Assembly (NCBI GenBank): GCA_020051775.1
Contig: JAGVQJ010000111.1
Location: forward strand, 1-49,098
Length of the DNA: 49,098 bases
Direction: 5' to 3'
Origin: Calditrichota bacterium
GTDB taxonomy: Bacteria > Electryoneota > B3-LCP
Made by a program: the position numbers and the translations under genes. The notes under the pieces were generated by a model that worked only from the letters and a program-made list of their open reading frames with translations, had not been told where the DNA came from and did not search any database. Below are positions 42,205 to 49,098 of this stretch, one piece after another; position 1 is the first letter of the stretch; every line of letters starts with the position of its first letter.

Positions 42205-44048
42205 CGCCAAGTCGCCCTCAGGTCAAGATTGACGATAGTGTAATCCGAGCGATCCCATTCATGCACCCAGGAAAGATCTCCTCCGGCCTCGATCGTTACG
42301 CGAGCGTTGGAAGGATAAGACAATCTCAGTAAAGGTCCCCATCGAGTCAAGTAATAGAAAGGTAATTTCTGCGTCTGCCCATCAGTACCAACTGAATATT
42401 CCCAACCTTTCCGCTCATAAATTGTGAATCCCAGATCGAACCGGATACCCATTTGTGTGTGCCGCTCCAAGATTAGAGAAAACAAGTGCGAACGATATTC
42501 CTCGGAAATTTGTTGAATCCATTGATCCCAAAGCAAGCGGCCACCGTCTTCCAGACTTAAAGAGTACTCCCCGACAACATCCCAACCGCTATGAGGACTC
42601 CAGGTCAGGGAATCGGAGGCCGTGTAACGTCGGTAGATCGTGCTGCGGATAAAAGCAGGATCAAGCTCGAAATCGTAGTCGCTGAGATTGGCTACCAGCT
42701 CAAATCGCGCTCGATTGCTGATATCCGGATGAGGTTTAAAATATATTTCAGGCAATAACCTGAAAATGCGATTCCAATTGTTCTGATCGCTTTTCTGCCC
42801 GAAGATATAGACTAAGTGCTCCAAGATCACTTCGGCGCGTTGCGAAACCTTGAATTGCGAACTGAAATCATGCTCGTAAAACAAATCAAAGTCATAACGC
42901 AGCCGGTCACGGTCATCATAGTTGGAAGTGTCGGAAGTATCATATTGCCTCTTGCGAACCGAAGTGGTAAAATCCAGGGAATCTCGGGAGGTGACAGAGC
43001 AGGTAATACCGCTTTCTAAGTTAGTGCCCCTTTCCCGTTTCAATCCCGTTACGTCTTCCTGCGCTCCCCAATCGAACCGCAATCGTATCCATTCAGCCAC
43101 CAACTTTTGTGCCGCTCGCAAGGTGAGTGCTGTGGCGGTGTTGGTTTCTAATCGTACTGTGGTTCCATTTGCTGAGCGATCTTCATGCCTAAAATCCCCA
43201 AACTGAGTATCCCACAATAACCTAATATTATTGTTGATATCATAGAGCAGTTGATTCTGAAGACTCCTGTCTCCGTCAAATCTCGAACCGATGGAACCTG
43301 TTCCCCAAATATGGTAATCATACCGTTTTTGACGATAATGAACGAATAACCGATTGGTACTGCGTGGAGAAAATTCCATCTCTAAGCCGTAATTAAGCTT
43401 GAGATCCCGATTCAATCGGTCGCCCAATTCTTCTTGCTCCAAAAATAAATCCAGATCGTTTTTATACCCGCTAAGTATCACGCTATCCAATCGTCCGGTC
43501 AGGGAGGCGTTATATCCATGATCATAGTAACCTTCGCGGCGATCCCAGCGGCCTCCTGCTACCCCGGTGATCATCAAATTGTCCTGCGGGCTATAGGTTC
43601 CGCCCAATCCTAACATGGAACGGTTGATTTTCTGAGTGGGGCTTGATAATTGCCCCTGTGAAGCGGATAAATTCCAGAACGAGGCGGGTGAAGTATATGG
43701 TACGGCGAATGGGAGAGGCCCTCTAAACTGTAAAAATTTATAATAATTACTCTCGAAGATGGTCTTCAAATCAAAATTCGGTCCCAAAGACCGGCCGATT
43801 TCACCGCTTAGGGATGCGTCGGTCTTCAGGTCTCCCTGCGAACCTGACGAACGGCGATAAAGGCCGCTGGCATCACCACGGATTTTGGACCAGAATAAGG
43901 AATTGTGCAGATCTAAATAATAATGGGTATCCGATCCGATTTCATCCAGACCGTGGAAAAGCCGAAATTGTAGAGAATCCGATTGAGCCTGCACCGGAGC
44001 GGCTATCCACATTTCAAGCAAGACCAGGATCAGAAGAATCCGTTTCAT
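42201..44048 (-). CDS. Predicted outer-membrane beta-barrel protein, unknown family
   Basis: 615 residues from ATG 44048, 7 bp after the nadA stop. Signal peptide (MKRILLILVLLEMWIAAPVQAQ). The mature chain is a series of alternating hydrophobic/polar strands joined by charged loops (LGLGGTYSPQDNLMITGVAGGRWD; RLRFDWGAQED; RARFELVANLSDY; DVVGEYSLSLEDG). It ends in VNLDLRATWR. No plug, TonB box, POTRA or calcium-binding motif was seen. I do not recognise a family. It overlaps the Omp85-like gene by 4 bases, so the two are probably made together. Confidence 0.72.
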   Translation of the reverse strand: MKRILLILVLLEMWIAAPVQAQSDSLQFRLFHGLDEIGSDTHYYLDLHNSLFWSKIRGDASGLYRRSSGSQGDLKTDASLSGEIGRSLGPNFDLKTIFESNYYKFLQFRGPLPFAVPYTSPASFWNLSASQGQLSSPTQKINRSMLGLGGTYSPQDNLMITGVAGGRWDRREGYYDHGYNASLTGRLDSVILSGYKNDLDLFLEQEELGDRLNRDLKLNYGLEMEFSPRSTNRLFVHYRQKRYDYHIWGTGSIGSRFDGDRSLQNQLLYDINNNIRLLWDTQFGDFRHEDRSANGTTVRLETNTATALTLRAAQKLVAEWIRLRFDWGAQEDVTGLKRERGTNLESGITCSVTSRDSLDFTTSVRKRQYDTSDTSNYDDRDRLRYDFDLFYEHDFSSQFKVSQRAEVILEHLVYIFGQKSDQNNWNRIFRLLPEIYFKPHPDISNRARFELVANLSDYDFELDPAFIRSTIYRRYTASDSLTWSPHSGWDVVGEYSLSLEDGGRLLWDQWIQQISEEYRSHLFSLILERHTQMGIRFDLGFTIYERKGWEYSVGTDGQTQKLPFYYLTRWGPLLRLSYPSNARVTIEAGGDLSWVHEWDRSDYTIVNLDLRATWR

Positions 44049-44055
44049 CCCGGTA

Positions 44056-45009
44056 TCAACTGATTTCAATCATGCGTTTGACCGCACTGAAGGCCAGTTT
44101 ACGTATTTGCTCGTCAAGAATTATCTCATTAGATCCGGTCTCCATACACCAGGCGACCTTGGCTAAAGTAGTTAACTTTTGTGTCGCACAGAGAGCGGAG
44201 GCTGTTAAGGGGAATATGGGCACTCCCGGTAGATCGGATTGAAGTTGTTCAATCAACCCGATTTCCGTCCCGATGATAACCCCGCGAAGTTTGATTTCTT
44301 CGATATGGTCGCGAACATACTTGGCCATCCCGGTAGTGGAAAGAATCTGGTCTGCCATAGTCAGGACTTCTGCGCGGCACTCCGGGTGTGCGATGAACAA
44401 CGCCCCGGGGTGTTCTTGTAAAGCCGTGTCCACATCAGAGGTTCTGAATTCATTATGCACATAGCAGAATCCCGCCCAGGGGATAATATCGGCGCCGGTT
44501 TGTTGACGACAATACTCAGCCAAATTGCGATCAGGGGTAAACAAAATAGGGCGGTTTCCAACCGACCGAACTACTTTAACCGCGTTAGTTGAGGTGCAGC
44601 AAATATCCGAGAGGGCTTTCACTTCTGCCGTAGAATTGATATAAGTGACGACCACAGCATCCGGGTGTTGTGCCTTTGCGGAAGCAAGCGACTCGGCATT
44701 AATCATGTCTGCCATGGGGCAACCGGCTCGTAGATCCGGAATCAGAACGGTCTTACACGGGTTCAAGATTTTGGCAGTCTCAGCCATGAAATGCACGCCA
44801 CAGAAAACAATCAAGTCAGCGTCCGTGCGGGCAGCTTCCTGGGAAAGACCCAGCGAATCACCCAGAAAATCGGCAATTCCTTGAATCTCTCTGCGTTGAT
44901 AATTGTGCACCAGTAGCACGGCGTTTTTCGCTTTTTTAGCGCGCTGGATGCGGTTTATCAGTTCATCGGCGGTGAGCAGACTATAATCTCGAAGGTCCAT
45001 CATTAGCAT
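44056..45009 (-). CDS. nadA: Quinolinate synthase A
   Basis: [4Fe-4S] enzyme that condenses iminoaspartate with dihydroxyacetone phosphate for NAD synthesis. 317 residues. NAVLLVHNYQRREIQGIADFLGDSLGLSQ, Cys97 in LRAGCPMADM, Cys182 in WAGFCYVHNEF, and Cys274 in SALCATQKLTTLAKV provide the cluster ligands expected from family spacing. PGALFIAHPECR and METGSNEI are signature segments. nadB and nadC are not in the window. The start overlaps the Fic gene's stop by one base (TAATG). Confidence 0.95.
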   Translation of the reverse strand: MLMMDLRDYSLLTADELINRIQRAKKAKNAVLLVHNYQRREIQGIADFLGDSLGLSQEAARTDADLIVFCGVHFMAETAKILNPCKTVLIPDLRAGCPMADMINAESLASAKAQHPDAVVVTYINSTAEVKALSDICCTSTNAVKVVRSVGNRPILFTPDRNLAEYCRQQTGADIIPWAGFCYVHNEFRTSDVDTALQEHPGALFIAHPECRAEVLTMADQILSTTGMAKYVRDHIEEIKLRGVIIGTEIGLIEQLQSDLPGVPIFPLTASALCATQKLTTLAKVAWCMETGSNEIILDEQIRKLAFSAVKRMIEIS

Positions 45010-46433
45010 TAATTTTTCGTGTGGCTTCCCGTTGCTTTCAGGAAATCCTCTTCGATTTCGTGAAAATAATTATCCAAACTATTGTAAATGAACTTCTTCA
45101 GTTCCTTCAAGTTCCATTCCTGATAATCGCATTTCCCCGTCAATTCTCGAACGCTCTCAGGCAGCAGTTTTAAAATTAACTCGTTGCGGTTAATTTGCTT
45201 TATATAAACGCGCCCGAACTCGAAATTCAGTACGCCGGAGAAAATACCAACTGTTTCATCATAACTGAGAATGGCAAAACTCAAGATCTTCATGAACGGT
45301 TGGACTGGTAGACTGCTTTCTTCGACCGTGTTTAAATCTGGTCCGAAATGATATTCATACAATACTTCCGACGGTTCAAATACGGCGTTGTGGCGTTCAG
45401 TGACTTCAGCGATGAGAGGGCTGAATTGATGGTTATTATGCTGAAATTTGGCGGGTCCGGCTAAATTGAATTGCACGATCCTGCTATGAACCTTGTCTTT
45501 CAACGTTTCGCCTACTTCGCGGGCAATCGCCAGTTTACTCGTTTCCTTAGCTTCCTGAAAACTAAGATCAACGACTCCAAGCATTTTCCCGGCCAGGACA
45601 CGGTCGAAAATTTCCATGCGTGCTTCCAAATCCTCCGGTTTGATGACGAGATGATCTTCCAAAACCTCCAGCATCATTTGCATACCGGCAGCGCAGCATT
45701 CCCCCATCACCGCGATAAATTGACTAATGTCGGCATTCTCAGTAGCGGGTACGCTCTGTCCGAGGGGAACCGACTGGTCTGCTACGCGCATAGCGTTGAA
45801 ATATTTCTCGCGATTTTCCACTAAAGCCGGCCCATACCCTCCCTTTTCCAAGATGAAGTCATCCAACAATCTGGCGATGCGGCCATTTGCTTCGACGAAA
45901 GGATGAATCCTGGAGAAACGATAATGAAACCTGGCGGCTCGATCCAGCAAGTGTAGTTTAGAACCACTCTGGTGATACCAATCCATCAAGGCGTTCATTT
46001 CGTTGGCTATAGTGTCATGCGGTGGAAAAGTGATCCGCGAGCCAGCCTGACCCAAAAGCAGCAGCTCTTGTATTCGGTATTGGCCCGGTTGATATCGCTC
46101 ATCCTGGGAGATCGGTGCGGTAAGAACCTGGTGCAATTTTAAAATATTCCCTACACTCAAATCCCCGGAGGCATCCATCAGAGCGCGGAGAAATAAAATT
46201 GCGTCATGCACGCCTTTTATTTCATCGAATTCCCGTTCCAGCTTGCCACCCACCATGCGCTGGTTATCCAGGAAATAGCGAGTCTCTTCCAAAGTCAGAG
46301 TGCTGTCTCCGAAAGTATTAGTATATTGAATGCGTCGGGGGAGGAGAGCATCATCAATCTTGGCTTGCTGCTGGGGGTTGAAAGGCCGGAAGGCATCCAG
46401 TCGCGATTTCAGGGATTCGAGATGATCATGCAT
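45009..46433 (-). CDS. Fic-domain protein (possible AMP transferase) with altered inhibitory and catalytic motifs
   Basis: 474 residues. The Fic core (about 30-220) has RRIQYTNTFGDSTLTLEET, MVGGKLEREFDEIKGVHDA, YRIQELLLLG, FPPHDTIANEMNALMDWY, and the active-site loop IHPFVEANGRIARLLDDF (His177, Glu181, Asn183, Arg185, Arg188). In related proteins the N-terminal inhibitory motif is (S/T)xxxE(G/N); here the aligned residues are Thr38 and then Gly42-Asp43, so the inhibitory Glu is missing. The 250-residue C-terminal region is not recognised; it has no winged-helix signature that I can see. A start at ATG 46433 is used. Target unknown. Confidence 0.85.
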   Translation of the reverse strand: MHDHLESLKSRLDAFRPFNPQQQAKIDDALLPRRIQYTNTFGDSTLTLEETRYFLDNQRMVGGKLEREFDEIKGVHDAILFLRALMDASGDLSVGNILKLHQVLTAPISQDERYQPGQYRIQELLLLGQAGSRITFPPHDTIANEMNALMDWYHQSGSKLHLLDRAARFHYRFSRIHPFVEANGRIARLLDDFILEKGGYGPALVENREKYFNAMRVADQSVPLGQSVPATENADISQFIAVMGECCAAGMQMMLEVLEDHLVIKPEDLEARMEIFDRVLAGKMLGVVDLSFQEAKETSKLAIAREVGETLKDKVHSRIVQFNLAGPAKFQHNNHQFSPLIAEVTERHNAVFEPSEVLYEYHFGPDLNTVEESSLPVQPFMKILSFAILSYDETVGIFSGVLNFEFGRVYIKQINRNELILKLLPESVRELTGKCDYQEWNLKELKKFIYNSLDNYFHEIEEDFLKATGSHTKN

Positions 46434-46620
46434 GTTCTGTGATGAAGCTAAATCTCATAATTTTGATAAATCCCAGTGCGCCGATCTGCTGCCTTAATGC
46501 AAGGAGAACTGTCCACAATTTCCTTATGCCGGTAAAACCCGAATGAGCCACCACCTCTGCTCTGGTTTTAGGGCCGTTCAAGGCGTGGTTGATGCTGCTG
46601 GGATCTGTGATGATAAGCAA
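46434..46620 (-). other. Gap between thioredoxin-fold gene and fic
   Basis: 187 bases. A 64-codon frame runs through it from TTG 46620, directly after the previous stop, and ends inside the fic start. It lacks a ribosome-binding site and recognisable homology (one segment reads GIRKLWTVLLALRQQIGALG). I do not call it a gene. No promoter or terminator was convincing. Confidence 0.3.
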
Positions 46621-47193
46621 CTATATCTGCTTCCACTTAATCGAGCAACCCATGGAGGGCACTTGATTGGGATCCGGTTGGCGACCGATGAGCAAGGCAT
46701 CAATAGCCTCGATCAGATCGCGTTGTTTGACCTGGGACGGCTCTTTCCAATTGTCGTCCATACGGCCATGATAAGCCAGAAAGCGGTCAGCGCCATAGAC
46801 AAAAAATTCCGGAGTGCAAACCGCGCCGAAGGTTTTGGCTATGGATTGATCGGCATCATGCAAGTAAGGGAAGCCATAGTTGCGTTCATGCCAGCGTCTA
46901 CGCAAGTTTTCATAAGAGTCCTCGGGATAATCAGTGGGGTCATTGGAACAAATACCCACTAATTGCACACTTCTACCAGCATAACGTCTTTGTAATTCGA
47001 TCACTCGATCTTCGATTGCCTTAACATAAGGACAATGATTGCAGAGGAACATCACTACTAAAACTTTACGATCCTTAAAGTTTTCAAGTCCGTAATTTTT
47101 AGTCTCATCCTGAGTTCTACCCTCCATCGAGGGAAGATTGAAATTCGGGCAGGGTGTGCCCAATGATACTTCGGTGCCTAAGGTCAATGCCAT
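46621..47193 (-). CDS. Thioredoxin-fold protein with CNHC active site (AhpC/TSA-like)
   Basis: 190 residues from ATG 47193; GGAGAGG is 4 bases upstream. The N-terminal strand-helix (CPNFNLPSMEGR) and the active site FLCNHCPYVKAIEDRV (Cys51-Cys54) precede LVGICSNDPTDYPEDSYENLR. Then comes the cis-Pro loop VCTPEFFVYG, and a C-terminal VPSMGCSIKWK segment known from a thioredoxin-like subfamily in diverse bacteria. It is likely a cytoplasmic redox enzyme (no signal peptide). It is 61 bp after rpoN. Confidence 0.87.
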   Translation of the reverse strand: MALTLGTEVSLGTPCPNFNLPSMEGRTQDETKNYGLENFKDRKVLVVMFLCNHCPYVKAIEDRVIELQRRYAGRSVQLVGICSNDPTDYPEDSYENLRRRWHERNYGFPYLHDADQSIAKTFGAVCTPEFFVYGADRFLAYHGRMDDNWKEPSQVKQRDLIEAIDALLIGRQPDPNQVPSMGCSIKWKQI

Positions 47194-47254
47194 AATACCT
47201 CTCCACATTAACAATGTTATTGATTGAGGTTAGTAATTGATTATAATTTGCGAA

Positions 47255-48700
47255 TCAGACGATCTCTCGGCGTAATCTTTTTACGGGGATATTCATCTGT
47301 TCGCGATATTTTTGTACGGTGCGGCGAGCGATTGGATAACCCACGCTCTCCAGCAACTCGGCCAGTTTTTCATCCGAGTACGGACAGCGCTTGTCCTCTG
47401 AATCCACGATCTCCTTTAATTTCGCCTTGATGATTTTTGTGGAAACCTCTTCTCCCTCGTTGGTTTCCATGCGTTGACTGAAAAAGTATTTGAGTTCGAA
47501 GACGCCGAAATCGGTCTGCACGTATTTGCCATTTGTGACTCGTGAAATGGTGGCGATATCCATGCTGATTTCGTCGGCAATATCCTGCAGGATCATGGGC
47601 TTTAGAAATTCTTTACCGAAACGGAAGAAATCCTCCTGTTTCTTCACGATGGCGCGCATAGTACGCAACATGGTAGTACGTCGTTGATGTATCGCATTGA
47701 TAAACCATCGTGCCGATTCGAGCTTCTTTTGCACGAACTCGCGGGTTTTTCGATCCACCTTTTTACGCGATAGCACCATATCCCGATATTCATTATTGAT
47801 ATAGAAGTTGGGAACGTTGCCTTCATTCAGGAACACTTCGAACTTTTCGCCCACTTGAGTAACGACCAAATCCGGGACAACGTAATTTTGCTTTTCATCG
47901 AACACGCCTTCGCCGGGTTTCGGATTCAACTTTATGACCAAGTCAAAGGCGATTTTTACTCGTTCCAAGGTTATTTCCAGTTTGCGAGCGATAATCTCGT
48001 ATTTTTTGCTGATGAATTCCGCAAAGCATTCTTTGATCATGCGCACGGCAATGGGGTCGGGGTTGTTCTGGAGCTGGAGTTGGATCAAAAGACACTCTTT
48101 AAGGTTACGTGCGGCGATGCCCGGCGGATCATAGGTTTGGACTCGCTTAAGAATGCGCTCTACTCGTTCCGGTGGTAGGTTTAAATCTCGGGCAATCTCC
48201 TCAGTTGAAATCTCCAGGTATCCATCGCGGCTTAGATTGCCGATGATGTATTCGCCAATTTCAATTCCTTCACTTAATAAGCGATCCATGTGTAATTGTG
48301 AGATCAGATATTCGCTCAATGTTTGAGTGCTGGCGCGAGGCGCTTCCTGCACCTCGACCGTGGCTGGTAATGATTTGGGTTTGTATTCATAATAGTCTTC
48401 ATCATTGAGAATGTCCTCCCAATCTACTTCGGTGGCTTCAGTCTTGGGAGGCGATTCCTGCTTATTTTCATCATCAAGTTCATCGGCTGATTGTGGAGCG
48501 GGAAGCTCGTCCTCTTCCGGAGCAGTTTCATCTTCCGGCATTTCTGCTTCATCTAGAAACGGATTTTCCTCCAGCTCGCCTCGCACCCGTAACTCTAATT
48601 CCAGTAAAGGGAGCTGGATCAATTCCGATCTCAATATCTGCAGCGGTTGGATAGTTAATTCCAAACGCTGACGAAGGTCTTGTCTTAATGTCTGAGCCAT
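47255..48700 (-). CDS. rpoN: RNA polymerase sigma-54 factor
   Basis: 481 residues. Region I is Gln/Leu-rich (QTLRQDLRQRLELTIQPLQILRSELIQLPLLELE), which contacts activator ATPases. Region II is acidic with many Glu/Asp. Region III has the core-binding domain and the helix-turn-helix. The RpoN box at 458-467 reads ARRTVQKYRE, as in the family. Located next to lptB, the classic lptB-rpoN-hpf-like arrangement; hpf is replaced by a thioredoxin-fold gene here. No -24/-12 promoter was found in the window. Confidence 0.97.
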   Translation of the reverse strand: MAQTLRQDLRQRLELTIQPLQILRSELIQLPLLELELRVRGELEENPFLDEAEMPEDETAPEEDELPAPQSADELDDENKQESPPKTEATEVDWEDILNDEDYYEYKPKSLPATVEVQEAPRASTQTLSEYLISQLHMDRLLSEGIEIGEYIIGNLSRDGYLEISTEEIARDLNLPPERVERILKRVQTYDPPGIAARNLKECLLIQLQLQNNPDPIAVRMIKECFAEFISKKYEIIARKLEITLERVKIAFDLVIKLNPKPGEGVFDEKQNYVVPDLVVTQVGEKFEVFLNEGNVPNFYINNEYRDMVLSRKKVDRKTREFVQKKLESARWFINAIHQRRTTMLRTMRAIVKKQEDFFRFGKEFLKPMILQDIADEISMDIATISRVTNGKYVQTDFGVFELKYFFSQRMETNEGEEVSTKIIKAKLKEIVDSEDKRCPYSDEKLAELLESVGYPIARRTVQKYREQMNIPVKRLRREIV

Positions 48701-48763
48701 AATTTAACCGTATGATCACTTTTCGTACTTTGGTGTTTAGCCTAAAGGAGTGATCAATTTAGG

Positions 48764-49098
48764 TCATCTCTCCAACTTAAAGCTTTCACCCAGATATAAT
48801 TTCCTGGCTTCGGGATCACCCGCCAGGAAATCCGCATTCCCCGATTTCAGTATTTTTCCTTCATACAGCAAGTAGGCGCGGTCAGTTATGGACAATGTCT
48901 CATGGACATTGTGGTCGGTGATGAGCACGCCAATGCCACGGTTTTTCAACCCGGATACTAAATCTTGTATATCACCAACCGCAATAGGGTCAATGCCGGC
49001 GAACGGTTCATCGAGAAGGATAAATTTGGGATTGGTCACCAAGGCTCTGGTAATCTCGACGCGCCGGCGTTCGCCGCCGGATAAATTGTACGCTTTGC
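48764..49098 (-). CDS. lptB: LPS export ABC transporter ATP-binding protein LptB, N-terminus cut by window edge
   Basis: C-terminal about 111 residues of an ATPase. [16 protein letters not shown] is the ABC signature; [21 protein letters not shown] is Walker B with the LptB-type [33 protein letters not shown] is the H-loop region, and the end reads YLGESFKL. LptB powers LPS transport from the inner membrane, which supports a diderm with LPS or an equivalent glycolipid. rpoN follows at 63 bp. Confidence 0.96.
   Translation of the reverse strand, partial: KAYNLSGGERRRVEITRALVTNPKFILLDEPFAGIDPIAVGDIQDLVSGLKNRGIGVLITDHNVHETLSITDRAYLLYEGKILKSGNADFLAGDPEARKLYLGESFKLER

Noticed and set aside
46426-46620. 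64-codon minus-strand frame between the thioredoxin-fold gene and fic
   Set aside because: Starts with TTG right after another stop, no ribosome-binding site, no recognisable homology, overlaps the fic start. Kept only as a gap note.

Overview
The window is a dense, almost entirely housekeeping stretch of a diderm (Gram-negative type) bacterial chromosome. I see lptB, lipoprotein and Omp85-type outer-membrane genes, a sigma-54 gene, and a secreted protease with a C-terminal sorting/FlgD-like domain typical of the Fibrobacteres-Chlorobi-Bacteroidetes (FCB) superphylum and neighbouring uncultured candidate phyla. I found no tRNA, rRNA, CRISPR array, insertion sequence or prophage. Nearly everything lies on the minus strand. 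Only two genes (35656-39376) are on the plus strand. Species assignment is not possible from the sequence alone.

Layout in order of minus-strand transcription (right to left). (1) 49098-39794: lptB (cut by the window edge), rpoN, a thioredoxin-fold protein, a Fic-domain protein, nadA, two outer-membrane proteins (one of unknown function, one Omp85-like with a single POTRA), rsmE and a HIT hydrolase. rpsU (39431-39628) follows with its own strong promoter. (2) 35656-39376, plus strand: a secreted metallo-beta-lactamase-fold hydrolase and a large secreted M36-like zinc metalloprotease. (3) 35572-15390: a tightly packed run of 19 genes ending at a strong intrinsic terminator (15331-15369). They are tilS, ftsH, PEGA protein, folE, TPR protein, folP, rimI, accD, surE, guaA, glmS, TPR/periplasmic-binding fusion, larE, pgeF, uppP, class-I amidotransferase, holA, ECF sigma and anti-sigma. 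(4) 15330-7883: a strong promoter, a highly structured leader of about 120 nt, then a zinc-ribbon protein, deoB, two tandem EutN/CcmL microcompartment-vertex genes, rdgB, cysteine desulfurase, mnmA, panB, panC and a GlmU-type uridylyltransferase. (5) 7841-3553: a promoter, a small secreted protein, a GC-rich hairpin, a LytR_C protein, rsfS, argS and a PfkB kinase. (6) 3533-1: a promoter, mtnA, a TPR/BamC-like lipoprotein and uppS (cut by the window edge).

Functional themes are envelope biogenesis (uppS, uppP, glmS, GlmU, lptB, Omp85, pgeF), tRNA modification by sulfur relay (cysteine desulfurase plus mnmA, and tilS), vitamins (panB, panC, folE, folP, nadA), nucleotide hygiene and salvage (rdgB, surE, deoB, guaA) and methylthioribose salvage (mtnA plus kinase).

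The parts most worth a second look are: the orphan pair of microcompartment vertex proteins co-transcribed with phosphopentomutase behind a structured leader; a Fic protein whose usual inhibitory glutamate position is glycine; a LarE with the three-cysteine arrangement of the iron-sulfur subtype and no lar partners; an ArgRS with an unusual HIGH-motif region; two TPR fusions to envelope-type domains; and a possible small protein between the ECF sigma factor and its anti-sigma factor.
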